Notes: generated from the letters alone by a model not told the origin. 64,000 nucleotides of DNA from Paenibacillus turicensis (GCF_017873435.1 NZ_JAGGKG010000006.1:62001-126000), one strand, 5' to 3'. Positions 1-10,209 are shown, counted from the first letter of the stretch. Program-made: numbers and translations.

Positions 1-126
1 TGCTCGCTCTTTCAGATTTTCATTCGAGTAAATATCCCAGTATTGATTACTGAGTTGATGACCATACCGCTGCCCTTCAATAGGTTCTTTCGAATTGTAA
101 TCGACTAGATGAAGTTTTGGATACAT
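1..126 (-). CDS. Hypothetical protein, N-terminal fragment cut by window edge
   Basis: An ATG at 124-126 is preceded by AAGGAG at a 7-base spacing, and the frame stays open to base 1, giving 42 residues that begin MYPKLHLVDYNSKEP. The fragment is polar and aromatic-rich (YGHQLSNQYWDIYS) with no signal peptide or membrane segment. I do not recognise the family. It lies about 60 bases downstream of the GNAT gene on the same strand and may be co-transcribed with it. Confidence 0.6.
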   Translation of the reverse strand, partial: MYPKLHLVDYNSKEPIEGQRYGHQLSNQYWDIYSNENLKERA

Positions 127-186
127 AACGTGGCTCCTTAAACTATTTTATTTGCATTTATCATTAATTTTAAATTAGTCAGTCTT

Positions 187-813
187 TTAATCTTCCCTTG
201 TAATTCCTAGTTCCGGGTTAACCCAAAGAATGGTACCTTTCTTATTCTCATGATCGAGTTGGCAGTCGAAACCATGTTTTCTGTAGAAATGTTCCGACCT
301 GTCGATGTGATCCCAATCTACCGAGGAAATCCATCCGGTAATAACTTTGATTTGCATCTCATGGACAATCTTCATTAGCCCTTCCATCATGATCGAGCCG
401 TAACCTCTGTTAACCCGTTCTCCTTCAATCTTTATATCCGCGATATCCATATGTTTGTTCTCAACATGTACGTGGACGTTCGAATCTGGAGCTTTTACCC
501 CATCTTTGGAAATGACCTTCACCCTAAGATGAATGTTTACATCATCCATCCCGTCACCATACATTAAGCGGTAAATCATGACACTTTCCCCGAATCGGTT
601 CTGGGCTACATGGATGACCTTATGTCCATCCTTTTCTAAATCAGTCGTGTGCCACCTGACTTCATACTCAATATCGCCCTTTTTCTTTAAGGGGAGCGGC
701 TTGTACTCATTTTTCAACATTGGGAACGGATCGCTATCCCCAAATAAATCCTTTAGTATATTAGTAAGCTGCTCTGAGCTTTTTTCATCGAGCGGGTTAT
801 TTTTCTTCGTCAT
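187..813 (-). CDS. GNAT-family N-acetyltransferase-like protein
   Basis: A 208-residue soluble protein. The last third carries a GNAT-like acetyl-CoA loop (RVNRGYGSIMMEGLMKI, about residues 133-149), followed by a helix and the typical C-terminal HFYRKHGF motif. The first 125 residues are not recognisable and may be a substrate-binding or fused domain. The family transfers acetyl groups to amines; the substrate here cannot be guessed. The start is ATG with a weak AAGAGTG site. It is the leftmost complete gene of the leftward accessory block and is probably cargo rather than transfer machinery. Confidence 0.7.
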   Translation of the reverse strand: MTKKNNPLDEKSSEQLTNILKDLFGDSDPFPMLKNEYKPLPLKKKGDIEYEVRWHTTDLEKDGHKVIHVAQNRFGESVMIYRLMYGDGMDDVNIHLRVKVISKDGVKAPDSNVHVHVENKHMDIADIKIEGERVNRGYGSIMMEGLMKIVHEMQIKVITGWISSVDWDHIDRSEHFYRKHGFDCQLDHENKKGTILWVNPELGITRED

Positions 814-1185
814 TCAATCACTCTTTTCTGCGTAGCTATTCATTGAATCTATAATAGTAAATATTCTCCACTTCCTGCTCGAACCCCTTCCTCATTTCGA
901 CTCGATTCTACATAAGGAAAAAGGTATGTGGCATTCAACTTTTACAACCATCCTGACTTTATAAAAACGTATTCTAAGCAGGCTAGTGGTATATTAATTT
1001 TCAATTCGGAATTTATAAACCACTCATATTCCTAATAAATTTCTGTTCGGAGGATATAAAACACTCAAGACAAGTTAAAACCCCAATCCACATCGTGACT
1101 GGGGTTAATGTAAAGTTCCTTCCTGGGTAGACCGGGTTGAGTGGGTTCTGTGGTCAGACTGGACTATTTAATAATGTAGAAATCA
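814..1185. other. Gene-free stretch with iteron-like motif
   Basis: This 372-base stretch holds the terminator near 1080 and, at about 1004-1068, AT-rich repeats: TTTATAAACCACTC and ATATAAAACACTC flank AATAAATTTCTGTTCGG. The last motif closely matches the ATTCAATTTCTGTTCGG unit of the repeat array at 24.5 kb. No open frame with a ribosome site was seen. Confidence 0.5.
1076..1106 (-). terminator. Rho-independent terminator
   Basis: On the minus strand CCCCAGT pairs with ATTGGGG and is followed by TTTT. It sits about 80 bases past the stop of the tail-anchored protein gene at 1186-2106. Confidence 0.65.
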
Positions 1186-2106
1186 TTATCCGTTTTTACC
1201 ACCGAAGTTCGATGATACTTCTTTATATAAGGTTACCAATACTTTCTTAACGGCTTCGTAAGCTTGGAATATCATATCCTCTGCAGACTGTCCAGCGTCT
1301 GAGAAGTTACCTATTAAAACGTAAAAACATACTATTAATACGATACTGAAGAATCCCCATATTAGCAAATTTCCGACTGAACTAAAGAAACTCTTTATCC
1401 CATTGTGTAAAACTGTGAACAAAACTTTTACTGGGTCTTTGAAGAGTGTCCGAATCGTCCAGTCTACTGCGATACCAACTCGGTCGGCTGCAGTTTTCCT
1501 ATTTACGTTTGCGTACTCTTGCTCCAGTTGTTCATCTGTAAGCGATAAGACTTCGTCATCAACTTTATCGATGTAAAGTGTACCTTGAGTCGAAGGGACT
1601 GAATTCAAATTAGACACACTGAGATTAAATTGTGTGGTATCTATTGCTTTACGAGTTTCAGCGAAAAGTTTTTCGCTCTTCTCAAGTATAATATCGAGTT
1701 CGGACTGATTAGGTTCTGGATCAGTCGATTCTGCATCAGTCGATTCATCAGAATGAATGGTTAGTCCGAATGAGGGTACCTTCTCAGATTCTGCCGCTGG
1801 AATGTCGAGCGAATCTTTCTGATGTTCGGTAGCTCCTTTTTCATCTGTTAGAGGTACAGCATCGACTTCGGCTGCTTCTACAACTGCTTCGACTAAATCA
1901 GTTTCCTCTACCGACGATGTGGTGTATGACATCGACTGGTTAAAATTGCGACTCGGATCGATACTTACCCCGATACCTGCATTGATCTCGCTATCGTCAG
2001 CGGAGAAAAATGAGAAGTGGAGGTCATCAAATGTATCAGATTGCGGAGTCTGCGTTTCTTCCTCAGTCTTGGTAAAGGTGCTTGCTCTGTTCTGTACAGC
2101 CTTCAT
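1186..2106 (-). CDS. Acidic protein with one C-terminal membrane segment
   Basis: About 306 residues from the ATG at 2106, which has AAAGG 8 bases upstream; an ATG two codons earlier is also possible. The first 230 residues are very acidic and rich in Ser, Thr and Glu, with no clear fold. A single hydrophobic segment (LLIWGFFSIVLIVCFYVLIG) lies about 50 residues from the end, so most of the protein is probably cytoplasmic and anchored by its tail. I do not recognise a family. It follows the large adhesin gene on the same strand, separated by a terminator. Confidence 0.6.
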   Translation of the reverse strand: MKAVQNRASTFTKTEEETQTPQSDTFDDLHFSFFSADDSEINAGIGVSIDPSRNFNQSMSYTTSSVEETDLVEAVVEAAEVDAVPLTDEKGATEHQKDSLDIPAAESEKVPSFGLTIHSDESTDAESTDPEPNQSELDIILEKSEKLFAETRKAIDTTQFNLSVSNLNSVPSTQGTLYIDKVDDEVLSLTDEQLEQEYANVNRKTAADRVGIAVDWTIRTLFKDPVKVLFTVLHNGIKSFFSSVGNLLIWGFFSIVLIVCFYVLIGNFSDAGQSAEDMIFQAYEAVKKVLVTLYKEVSSNFGGKNG

Positions 2107-2342
2107 TTTCATCACCCTTTCCTTCTTGTTGTTAATAAGATTTATCCCCTTACAGCTCATGAAATCGTTACTGGTTGAGAACGAGCAATAAAAATGTTGC
2201 TTAGATAAATTTGAAAGCCCGATTAACAGGCTAATTATCACTGCTGTGTGTTTAACGAACATAAGAACATCAATCGGAAGCTATTAACTCAAAAATTCTC
2301 GAAAACCTTCGCGCGGCGGGATCTATACCCCTGAATAGGAGA

Positions 2343-2369
2343 AAACACCTCGCGCTTAACGAGGTGTCT
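2343..2369 (-). terminator. Rho-independent terminator after the adhesin gene
   Basis: Perfect 8-bp arms (ACACCTCG at 2345-2352 and its complement at 2360-2367) are followed on the minus strand by TTTTC. It lies just past the stop of the gene at 2384. Confidence 0.8.
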
Positions 2370-2383
2370 CTGCATTCTTAAAC

Positions 2384-5300
2384 CTATTCGTCAGGAGAAA
2401 ACACTATGAAGTTTTGACCTTCTGCCAACTCAACTTGCGTTACGCTATCACCATATTTAATGTACAAATCAATATCCCTGAAGCTATTTGGCTTTCGGAA
2501 TACCACTTTGAATGCACTTGCAGCATAACCAGTAAAATCAATGACAGTTTCAGGCTTCGCCTTCACCCTAATCTTTTTAATCAGCAGATTAGCTCCGTTG
2601 TAAATCACCACATTCCTTCTTCTGGAATACGCCAGAAGAATTATGATTAGCGGGGGAGTCGCCACTATCGGAACGATAGGGAACTTCTTATCAGGCGCTA
2701 CCGGTTCTGGTTGTTCAAAAGCTTCAATAACAAAGTCAACCCGTTGGGTACTCATTGACTCATTTAATTCGATTGACCGTTTTACTTCTTCTGCTACTTG
2801 CACCGATTCAACCGTAACCGAATCTGAGTCTCTGTAGTCTTTGTACGCAACCACGTTTATTCTCGAAATTTCTTTGTCGGTAAATGGATTCTTCAATATA
2901 ACAGTATGCTTCCCAAGCTCGACATCCTCGAAGCGGTACTCGCCGTTTTCGTTGGTAAAAGCAATTCGTGGATCAGAATGAAGTTCGACTTTAAGCCCTT
3001 GCATAGGATTACCGTTCGCGTCCTTCACAACCCCATACACGACTCCAAGCGTCGCAGTCGGCACTACCTCTTTCACATACCTAAAGGTGACGGTTAATGA
3101 TTCACCGTTCTCACCAATAAGCACCGTTTGCGTATCCGATCCGAGCAAGGAGTAGCCCATGATAATAGGGGCTTTGACCTCATTCAAACCTAAGTGCAAA
3201 CTATCAGCTTCCTCTGTTTGGAGAAGTTCCTCAGTCTCATGATCTACAGCTTCAACGAGCAAAGTATCCATTTTCTTTTCAACCACTGGAGCAGGCACTG
3301 TGGTCACATGGCTTCCTTCTCGGTCTGGATTAAGATCCTGATCCTTTTCATTCAATTTTGTTTCAGGCTCCGGCTGTGACTCTACCTTTGGCAATTCCGT
3401 CTTGGGTGTCGGTTCAGGTTTCGGCTCTGGTTTTGGCTCAGGCTTCGGTTCCGGTTTCGGTTCCGGCTTCGGTTCTGGCTTCGGCTCGGGTGTTGGTTCT
3501 GGCTTCGGTTCTGGCTTCGGTTCTGGCTTCGGTTCCGGTTTCGGTTCTGGCTTCGGCTCAGGTGTTGGTTCTGGCTTCGGTTCTGGATTAGGGCTAGGTG
3601 TCGGTTCAGGATTTGGCTTCGGCTCTGGTTCTGGTGTCGGAATGACAACGTCTTTCTTATAGAAATAGGTCAGCTTTTCGAATGGCACGTCTGCTGTCAG
3701 CACGACATTTTTAACTGCATCTCCGATTAGCTTATATACCCCGATAAACGCATCAGCTCTATATGAATGATCACCTAACGGCAAATCCGACAGAATTACA
3801 TCTTCTTTGAGTTTACTGTTCGTTTCCCAATCAACAAATTCAACCGTTATTCCACCTTTCGGTTCTGGGGATGGAACGACTGGCTCAAAATATGCTTGGA
3901 CGTTCTTGTCCTTATCCATCTTAAATGAGTACGACTCTTTAACAACTTCCTGACCATCAACCACCCATCTAGTGAATTTATACCCTTGATCAGGAAGCAT
4001 TGATACGGATATTTCAGTTCCTTCCTTAAACTGTCCTACTGCGCCTCGGACATCTTGGAACACATCTTTTGTATCTTCATTTACAACATTGACTGTACCT
4101 TCACCTACGACTTCAACGATCAGTTTGTATTCCTTTGGTGGTGATGCAATGGGGATGAAGTGCGCTATCGCGACAACATTGCGATCCATATACATGGTAA
4201 TACCCTGATCGTCTGACTCTAGCCCATTCACGACCCATTTCTCGAACTTATATCCCGGCGAGGGATTAGCCATCAGGCTGACCGATTCAAACTCGGGAAA
4301 ATTCGTAACACTGCCAGCTGCGAACGGAGTAACTGTTCCCATTCCAACTTGATTAACCGTTAGCGTATACCGTGTAGGCTGTGGTTGGTTTTGCTTGAAG
4401 TGAGCTATTGCTGTTTTGTCGCTGTCCATTTTCAAGCTTACCCCATAACCAAAGGCATCGAAGTAATCCTCGCCATCAATCACCCATTTTTCAAGTTCAT
4501 ATCCTGGTACTGTATTCCGAGCAGAGATGGAAACCCATTCTCCGTCATCGTATTCGTAAGTGCCAGTTGCAGGAAAGGTTGTACCTTGCCCTTCCATACC
4601 GACTGTTAACTTATGCTTCGCTAATGAAGCAGAAGATTGGTAATAGAAAACGATGACATTGTCCTTGCTTCCAAAGGTGTCGAAAGTGAGCGGATAAATG
4701 CCATGAGATACCCCTTCGCTATGAATATTAACCTCTGTAGTTCCTTTACCAACAATGTTGTATTCGCCCGCTGTATCGGTAGTGGTCAATATCCCTTCAT
4801 CCGTAATTGAACTAGTCATATTATCTGGCAGTCCTACATTGGAGATCGATAACCCATTTCTTGAATTAACTAAGTGACGCTCTGTGCCGATTTTGGAAGT
4901 GAAAATATGATCTTTGTTTAAAACATACTTACCTGAATCACCAATGAGGGAATAACCTTCAAAATTCTTGGCATTGTACGTAATGGAAGCGTTCAAGTCC
5001 AAAGACTTGTCCGCTGTCGAATATTCCTCAAAAGATAGCAATTCATCTGTTCCTTTGACACGATGCTCGACTCTTAACGTGTCAGCACCTTTAACGAATC
5101 GATAATTGTATTGCGGAGTATTGGCTCGGTTGTCGCCCCTCGATAGACCGGATATTTCTAACCAATCGTTGTAGAACTGTTTACCTGCTGCCTGGTCGTC
5201 AATAAAAATATAATTGTAGTCGAACAGCAACTGAGGTTTTGCTACTTGGTCGAAAAGTTTGAACAGCTTCGATAAAGTGGGAATGTTACTATTGGTTAAG

Positions 5301-6565
5301 AAATTGTAACTGAAATCAACCTTATTTGCATTTAGTGTATCAAGCATGCTTACATTGTTTAGCCCCTCGATGTTGGAGAGCCGGTTATGACTGAAATCAA
5401 GAACACTGGTCGTTGTCGCCGCTGTCTGCGGCTCGATCAACCTTCTCAAATTACTCAAGCCATCAAGATTGGTTAAATTGTTATTGGACACATCCAAGTG
5501 ACTTAACCTTTCAAGACCACTTAGCCCGTCAATGTTCTCCAACTGATTATTACTCAGATCAAGATAATTTACCCCGTTCAGGAAGCTCAGGGCATTCACT
5601 TCACGAAGCTGATTGCCGCTAAACTGAAATACTGCATTGTACGAGAACTTAGGGTCGCTAAGGATACTGTCTTTGAATAGCTGCAGACCCTCTAAGCTTG
5701 TGATTCCCTTGAAATCATCGGAGCCGAATGAGAAGTGTCCTTTGTTTTGATAGAACCTTTGCATCCGCATCTCAACGTCACGCTTATTGAGCGTATCGTT
5801 AATCGTCCCGTTCCAGACTGGTGTTGTCCATAGTCCCCAAGGCTCGCCCATCCAATGTGCGAAATAATTGGCCAACTCACTACTTTGGAACAGTTCGCTC
5901 ACGACAACATCTTCACCTCGATGGAAACGAGACATTGCATCTTGTGATCCATAGTCTATTTCAGTAGTCCAAGGCTCATCAATGCTCAAAAAATTGATGT
6001 TTCGTTTACGAGCAAAGCTTTCTGCTGTCGAATTGTTATGACCGATAATTGTAGCTTGGTATGGGATCACAATGTCCCAATCAGACAAACCATTCTTGTC
6101 ACCAATTATCGTATCAGGATTTTTAAATACAATACTTTTAATTCCATAGCTGTACGCAAACGCGTTAACCTCGACTCGCTCAACACTTTCAGGTATAACT
6201 ACGCTCGTAATACTTTGATTACCCAGAAATGCTGCTCCAAAAATCCTTGAAACGGGTCGCCCTTCGATTGTCTCGGGGATGACCACATCTCCGCCTGGTC
6301 CGATATACTCTCGGATATAGGCATAAGGTTCATTCATCCATTCCGGATTTAACTCGTAAATGAAATGACTCGGGTCGGAAGCGTATACTGCATTCGTTAC
6401 ACTGGTTTCGCCGTAAACAGCATCCGTTACGCTCACTTCATTTCCGTAGTCGGTGTCGCTTGGTGGATCGTCAGCAAGAGCGCTCATTGGGAATAGCCCA
6501 ATAAGCAGAGCGATCACCAAGAGAACTGAGATGAACCTTTTTCTTTCCTGTTTACTGTTTGCCAC
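2384..6565 (-). CDS. Large surface adhesin: LRR, B-repeats, Pro-Glu-Lys stalk, C-terminal membrane anchor
   Basis: About 1,393 residues from a GTG at 6565; AAGGAG lies 9 bases upstream, whereas the in-frame ATG three codons earlier abuts the site. Order seen: signal peptide ([17 protein letters not shown]); BspA-type leucine-rich repeats, residues 68-175; SDS22-like LRRs ([16 protein letters not shown]) about 308-432; three InlB-B-repeat-like units ([11 protein letters not shown]) about 645-895; a MucBP-like unit; a PEPKPEP stalk about 980-1060; a second MucBP-like unit; a carboxypeptidase-regulatory-like beta domain about 1168-1245; one membrane segment about 1292-1315; and an 80-residue tail. 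Such proteins are cell-surface adhesins. There is no LPXTG signal: anchoring is by the membrane helix, which leaves an unfamiliar folded-looking tail inside the cell. It may mediate contact with other cells during transfer (inference). Confidence 0.8.
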   Translation of the reverse strand: MANSKQERKRFISVLLVIALLIGLFPMSALADDPPSDTDYGNEVSVTDAVYGETSVTNAVYASDPSHFIYELNPEWMNEPYAYIREYIGPGGDVVIPETIEGRPVSRIFGAAFLGNQSITSVVIPESVERVEVNAFAYSYGIKSIVFKNPDTIIGDKNGLSDWDIVIPYQATIIGHNNSTAESFARKRNINFLSIDEPWTTEIDYGSQDAMSRFHRGEDVVVSELFQSSELANYFAHWMGEPWGLWTTPVWNGTINDTLNKRDVEMRMQRFYQNKGHFSFGSDDFKGITSLEGLQLFKDSILSDPKFSYNAVFQFSGNQLREVNALSFLNGVNYLDLSNNQLENIDGLSGLERLSHLDVSNNNLTNLDGLSNLRRLIEPQTAATTTSVLDFSHNRLSNIEGLNNVSMLDTLNANKVDFSYNFLTNSNIPTLSKLFKLFDQVAKPQLLFDYNYIFIDDQAAGKQFYNDWLEISGLSRGDNRANTPQYNYRFVKGADTLRVEHRVKGTDELLSFEEYSTADKSLDLNASITYNAKNFEGYSLIGDSGKYVLNKDHIFTSKIGTERHLVNSRNGLSISNVGLPDNMTSSITDEGILTTTDTAGEYNIVGKGTTEVNIHSEGVSHGIYPLTFDTFGSKDNVIVFYYQSSASLAKHKLTVGMEGQGTTFPATGTYEYDDGEWVSISARNTVPGYELEKWVIDGEDYFDAFGYGVSLKMDSDKTAIAHFKQNQPQPTRYTLTVNQVGMGTVTPFAAGSVTNFPEFESVSLMANPSPGYKFEKWVVNGLESDDQGITMYMDRNVVAIAHFIPIASPPKEYKLIVEVVGEGTVNVVNEDTKDVFQDVRGAVGQFKEGTEISVSMLPDQGYKFTRWVVDGQEVVKESYSFKMDKDKNVQAYFEPVVPSPEPKGGITVEFVDWETNSKLKEDVILSDLPLGDHSYRADAFIGVYKLIGDAVKNVVLTADVPFEKLTYFYKKDVVIPTPEPEPKPNPEPTPSPNPEPKPEPTPEPKPEPKPEPKPEPKPEPKPEPTPEPKPEPKPEPKPEPKPEPKPEPKPEPTPKTELPKVESQPEPETKLNEKDQDLNPDREGSHVTTVPAPVVEKKMDTLLVEAVDHETEELLQTEEADSLHLGLNEVKAPIIMGYSLLGSDTQTVLIGENGESLTVTFRYVKEVVPTATLGVVYGVVKDANGNPMQGLKVELHSDPRIAFTNENGEYRFEDVELGKHTVILKNPFTDKEISRINVVAYKDYRDSDSVTVESVQVAEEVKRSIELNESMSTQRVDFVIEAFEQPEPVAPDKKFPIVPIVATPPLIIILLAYSRRRNVVIYNGANLLIKKIRVKAKPETVIDFTGYAASAFKVVFRKPNSFRDIDLYIKYGDSVTQVELAEGQNFIVFSPDE
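3400..3632 (-). repeat. Tandem repeats coding a PEPK/PTPEP stalk
   Basis: Imperfect 12- and 18-bp units (such as GGTTCTGGCTTC on the plus strand) code for Pro-Glu-Pro-Lys and Pro-Thr-Pro-Glu repeats inside the large adhesin. Such stalks span the cell wall and change length easily by slippage. Long open frames on the other strand here (Gly-Ser-Gly-Phe repeats) are artefacts of the repeat. Confidence 0.9.
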
Positions 6566-6718
6566 ATCCTTCATCTCCTTACTTCTACTTGTTCTTTTTC
6601 TCTTGGTCTTATAAATTTGCTCATGATGACTATCCTGAAAATCAATCAAACTCTACAACATTTTGAAATTTTTCTAGCAACTAATTCCCCTTAATTATCC
6701 GTGGCTTCAATCGGCATA

Positions 6719-6795
6719 AAAAAAATGCAGTGTCCCCTAGCATAGGGAAACACTGCTCACAATAAGAAAAGAGCCAGATGCTTGATGCATCTGAC
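6719..6795 (-). terminator. Two tandem terminators after the CAP-domain gene
   Basis: On the minus strand GCAGTGTTTCCC pairs with GGGGACACTGC and is followed by a long T run (6719-6757). A second hairpin, CAGATGC/GCATCTG with a T-rich tail, lies at 6764-6795. Together they separate the CAP-domain gene from the adhesin gene, which therefore needs its own promoter. Confidence 0.75.
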
Positions 6796-6809
6796 CCCAA
6801 TATCAGTAA

Positions 6810-8156
6810 TTATTCAGATTTAATGATGGCAATATAATTTGATTGATCCCATTTTACATCTGCACCAATGGCTTCACTAGCAAATCTTAAAGGTACATAG
6901 GTTGATGAGTTATTGATAAACGGTGCTGTCGAAAGTGTAATCGCCTTGCCATTGACATACGCAGTCTTACTGCCAATTGTCAGCTTAACTGTAATACTTT
7001 CTCGAACAATAGTTACTTCTTGCTTGTCATTATTCCACTTTACTTCTGAGTTGAGCTTCTTGAAAACTCCACGAAGTGGGATGAAGGTGCTTCCGTTGAC
7101 GATCTTCGCAGGAGGATTCAAACTTACCAAATCGCCATTAATTGTTACACCGACATTGTCCTTGTTAAAGTTACCCGTGATTGCAGAAGTTGAACCGCTC
7201 GGTGGAGGGTTAACATCTCCGCCTCCAGTTGGAGGGGTGGTTACACCGCCGTTAGAGCCACCAGTCGAGCCACTTGTTGCAGTTGTGAAAGACCAAGTTT
7301 TGTTGAGCGTTTTGCCCTCGTACTCTTCCTCGTAGAGAGGTTTATAATTCACAGACACTGTGTAGGTTTCCCCATTTTTTAACGGTTGCTTAGTATAGAA
7401 GAACCAGTACCCCGAATACCACTCGGAGAAGAAGGGAACATTGTTACCCTTACCGTCTTTAATAGTTGCATCAATAGTCTTAGTGTCTAGTACATGTGGC
7501 GGATAAAAGGAGATGACGTAACCCGATCTTTCGATACCAAATTTACTGAGTGGGTTAGGGTTTTCACCTGCACCTACAAATGTGGTCGGTACATCTTTTT
7601 GTCCGTTATACGGGTACATAGATACAGCAGTTGTATCCGACCCGCTAGACTTCGCAACCATAACAAACTTACTGCCCACATACCCAACCCCGATTTCTGA
7701 TGTGTAAGGACTCAAGAAAGGAGCTCTGTGGTAAGCGGAACCAATCAAAGTATCAATCGAAGCCTTTGTTGTGGTGCCACTATACGAGATCACCTCAGAC
7801 AACCCCTGTGCCAACTTTGTGTCCCCGCCTACTACCAATACGCGATCCTTTGGCTCCTTACCAGTATAACCCTTCTTACCCTCTACCTGATCATGCCCAG
7901 TTGTATTGTTGGAAGTGAGGTAATTCACATGGTTTTCAGATGCTTTGGTTAGGTACGGGTTCAACTTTACTTCACTGAGTCCTGCATCTTTACGAATTTT
8001 GTTGATATAGTCCAAAGCTTCCTTTGCTTCCTTGGAATAATCGAAGTCCGCAGAAGCAATTTGAACTGGTTTTTCAGACTGCGCCGCGAGTGCTCCTTGA
8101 CCCCCTAAAATAATTGAGAATGCAAGTATTACTGCTGTTAACTTTTTCGTTTTCAT
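6810..8156 (-). CDS. Secreted CAP-domain protein with copper-amine-oxidase-N-like repeats
   Basis: A 448-residue protein whose ATG has a strong GGAGGT. It has a signal peptide (cleavage near ALAAQS), a CAP/SCP domain at about 35-180 (ALDYINKIRKDAGLSEVKLN, then NHVNYL and GHDQ), an Ig-like beta region (YPYNGQKDVPTTF) about 185-300, and a TPPTGGGDVNPPP linker. Two PF07833-like stalk units follow (STFIPLRGVFKKL and STYVPLRFASEAIGADVKW, about 335-448). CAP proteins are extracellular with varied roles. The C-terminal unit is widespread on secreted proteins of Paenibacillaceae and may bind the envelope. The transglutaminase-like protein at 36-37 kb carries the same unit. Confidence 0.85.
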   Translation of the reverse strand: MKTKKLTAVILAFSIILGGQGALAAQSEKPVQIASADFDYSKEAKEALDYINKIRKDAGLSEVKLNPYLTKASENHVNYLTSNNTTGHDQVEGKKGYTGKEPKDRVLVVGGDTKLAQGLSEVISYSGTTTKASIDTLIGSAYHRAPFLSPYTSEIGVGYVGSKFVMVAKSSGSDTTAVSMYPYNGQKDVPTTFVGAGENPNPLSKFGIERSGYVISFYPPHVLDTKTIDATIKDGKGNNVPFFSEWYSGYWFFYTKQPLKNGETYTVSVNYKPLYEEEYEGKTLNKTWSFTTATSGSTGGSNGGVTTPPTGGGDVNPPPSGSTSAITGNFNKDNVGVTINGDLVSLNPPAKIVNGSTFIPLRGVFKKLNSEVKWNNDKQEVTIVRESITVKLTIGSKTAYVNGKAITLSTAPFINNSSTYVPLRFASEAIGADVKWDQSNYIAIIKSE

Positions 8157-8190
8157 ATTGACCTCCGATCTACAGGATTCGTTAAACTTT

Positions 8191-8216
8191 AAAAGAAGGA
8201 ACAGTGTATCTGTCCC
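8191..8216 (-). terminator. Rho-independent terminator
   Basis: GGGACAG/CTGTTCC arms (8198-8204 and 8210-8216) followed on the minus strand by TTCTTTT. It ends the amidoligase cassette transcript and isolates the CAP gene. Confidence 0.7.
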
Positions 8217-8337
8217 TTATTCCCACTCCATTCCATTTAGAAGGCATCATCTTAATTATATAAAGAACCAGAATAATAGTCTGTTGTATATAAGTCACAT
8301 CGATCCTACAATTTTCAAACTCTCGCTACTTACGTGA

Positions 8338-8610
8338 TTAATACTCATGCGGAAGCATGAATGTATAATACTTCATCTTCCCCTCATCGCCGTATACTGC
8401 CCAAACTACTTCTGAAAATAACTTCTTGTTGTCGATAGTGAGTAAATGACCGTCATTCCCATTCGTAACTACCGTTTTCTTCCCAACAGTCTTAAAAGAC
8501 AGAAACTCTTCTTTGCCATAAAAGTGCTTGATGATTAATGAAATAACCAGTTGCCAATCCCTACAGCCAATCTCTCGAACCCCATGAGTCATTACTATTT
8601 GTAGGCTCAA
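8338..8610 (-). CDS. Small protein, third gene of the amidoligase cassette
   Basis: About 90 residues from a TTG at 8610 that has GGAGGAGG 7 bases upstream; that site overlaps the stop of the cyclotransferase-like gene (8615), so the two are translationally coupled. Longer upstream in-frame starts would lie wholly inside the neighbouring gene and lack a site. The sequence has conserved-looking aromatic and basic patches (CRDWQLVISLIIKHFYGKEE and KMKYYTFMLPHEY). It is soluble and I do not recognise a family. Its place in the operon suggests a partner or substrate of the two enzymes. Confidence 0.65.
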   Translation of the reverse strand: MSLQIVMTHGVREIGCRDWQLVISLIIKHFYGKEEFLSFKTVGKKTVVTNGNDGHLLTIDNKKLFSEVVWAVYGDEGKMKYYTFMLPHEY

Positions 8611-8614
8611 ACAC

Positions 8615-9127
8615 TTACCTCCTCCGTCTAGCTGTTCTATAACCTTCATAATAATCCGTGTCCCTATAATCGCTTTTAATAGCTGCAACAGAAAGGGGGC
8701 GAACATCAATGTTGTTCTGTTGGTAGCCTTCAAGAATAGTCTCATAGTATATCCGAGTAGGCGCCGATATTGGTCTTGATTCGGCATTCATGATATAAAC
8801 CATCGCTCCTAGTTCAATTGGAAGATCACTTTCATTAAACACGTCATTTTTTACACTAATCGATTCTAACTTTATCTTAATGATCTCTTTTCTGTAGAGT
8901 CCAACTGAAACGCCTTCATAATGATCTAAAGCGATTTCATCCCTTTCGGAGATCATCCACAACACAACAGGTACAAATAGTCCGATATGTTTAGAGATGG
9001 TGGCTACGCGTTTAAACACTAGCTCATGATCTTCAATACACCCAATCCCGATGATATACGCATCAGGACAACGCATCTTCATTTGCTTAATGTGCATATT
9101 GCTCCCGTAAGCTACATAAGGCTTCAT
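8615..9127 (-). CDS. Gamma-glutamylcyclotransferase-like (AIG2/GGCT fold) protein
   Basis: 170 residues from the ATG at 9127, with GGAGGT 7-8 bases upstream. The first strand and loop read YVAYGSNM, the hallmark of the GGCT/AIG2 fold. LDHYEGVSVGLYRKEII, about residues 75-91, supplies the expected catalytic Glu followed by Tyr-Arg-Lys. GGCT enzymes release 5-oxoproline from gamma-glutamyl amines or peptides. It lies directly downstream of an Amidoligase_2 gene; pairing of these two families is known from comparative genomics and suggests a make-and-break cycle on a gamma-glutamyl-type peptide bond. Substrate unknown. Confidence 0.85.
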   Translation of the reverse strand: MKPYVAYGSNMHIKQMKMRCPDAYIIGIGCIEDHELVFKRVATISKHIGLFVPVVLWMISERDEIALDHYEGVSVGLYRKEIIKIKLESISVKNDVFNESDLPIELGAMVYIMNAESRPISAPTRIYYETILEGYQQNNIDVRPLSVAAIKSDYRDTDYYEGYRTARRRR

Positions 9128-9237
9128 ACTCGGTACCTCCAATATCAATAGTTAGTTGGTAAGTTTACCTTGGATTACGATTGGTTGTACAGTGTTCAAT
9201 AACGGTCAGGATCGCCCAAGAATACCCCGAATGGGGC

Positions 9238-10209
9238 TTACTGCGCTTCGACATCTGACAAGCCCCGAGCGTCATCATTCGTTGGCGGCTCCCTCCATGC
9301 AGAATTACCTTCAAGGTACTTAAGTAGGTGATGACGCATGGTTTTGAACTCATCACCAATACCACCAAGTCTGAGAAGCCATACACGAAATGAATACTTC
9401 TCATTCCCGTTGTCAGGCACTGTTACCCGACTGGTTGCTTTCTTTTGGTTAAGGGCTTGAGCCGCGATGAGCAAACTCAACTGGATACTTGCTTTCACTT
9501 TGCCGGCATGCAAAGTTCCATTGAATAAACGGAACTCTACTGTCTTTAATCTGCCGCTTAATAACTGGTGCAAATTCAGTATCCGGTACCTGGAGTCGTT
9601 ATATCGATCGTTTCGACGGAAGGGTAAAGCATTGAATCCGTGATACCAAACTTCTGCAAACTCCCCCATCGTCTTCGGCTTCTTTTTATTCAGCTTCTTT
9701 ATAAACTCATCTGAAAGATCCAAGCAGTATCTGCGCCGATCCTGTCTGCAATCCAATGCCTTGGTCAGCAAAGATTGTTTTGCGTAGATAATATTACAAA
9801 GAGTTCTCAAGTTATTTGGAGAGAATCTCTCAGCTCCTACATGTACATGTAATCCGCAACTCTTGTTTACTAATGCGCCGCTTTCCTTCAATTCACGAAT
9901 TAATCTCTGTAATAAAGGAATATCAGAATACCCCAAAACAGGGGATACAAGTTCACACTGATAATCATCCGATACGATTACTATTTCGGAGTTCTCTTGT
10001 CGAACCGCTTGAACTGATGCGTCCTTAACGACTCTCCATATCCGTCCGGATCGATCCTTTATTTCATAAGTATCATGACCCCATCCACCAATTTGTGTTG
10101 GTCTGCCTGTGTCGAAGAAGTCCGCAACAACATGAGCTGCCACTGAACGTTTTATCCCTGTGAATTCTAATTCAAAACCGAATGATAAACTTGTGTATTC
10201 AACATGCAC
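9238..10209 (-). CDS. Amidoligase_2 family (COOH-NH2 ligase, glutamine-synthetase/GCS-like fold)
   Basis: 323 residues from a GTG at 10209 with AGGAGG 8 bases upstream. Signature segments in order: FGFELEFTG near residue 10; CELVSPVL about 83-90; GLHVHVGAERFSPNNL about 118-133; and TVEFRLFNGTLHAGKVKA about 223-240. These match the GCS-like active site, where Glu, His and Arg bind metal-ATP and the acyl group. The family forms amide bonds between a carboxylate and an amine. The following gene encodes a GGCT-like enzyme, 110 bases away on the same strand. The likely role is making or attaching a small gamma-glutamyl-type peptide, either as a metabolite or a protein tag. This is a prediction, not shown by sequence. 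Confidence 0.88.
   Translation of the reverse strand: MHVEYTSLSFGFELEFTGIKRSVAAHVVADFFDTGRPTQIGGWGHDTYEIKDRSGRIWRVVKDASVQAVRQENSEIVIVSDDYQCELVSPVLGYSDIPLLQRLIRELKESGALVNKSCGLHVHVGAERFSPNNLRTLCNIIYAKQSLLTKALDCRQDRRRYCLDLSDEFIKKLNKKKPKTMGEFAEVWYHGFNALPFRRNDRYNDSRYRILNLHQLLSGRLKTVEFRLFNGTLHAGKVKASIQLSLLIAAQALNQKKATSRVTVPDNGNEKYSFRVWLLRLGGIGDEFKTMRHHLLKYLEGNSAWREPPTNDDARGLSDVEAQ

Noticed and set aside
3358..3662. Plus-strand Gly-Ser-Gly-Phe and Val-Ser-Ala-rich frames
   Set aside because: They mirror the PEPK-coding repeat of the adhesin and have no ribosome site.
9165..9404. 79-codon frame across the amidoligase end
   Set aside because: Mostly antisense-free shadow of the amidoligase in another frame, lacking a ribosome site.
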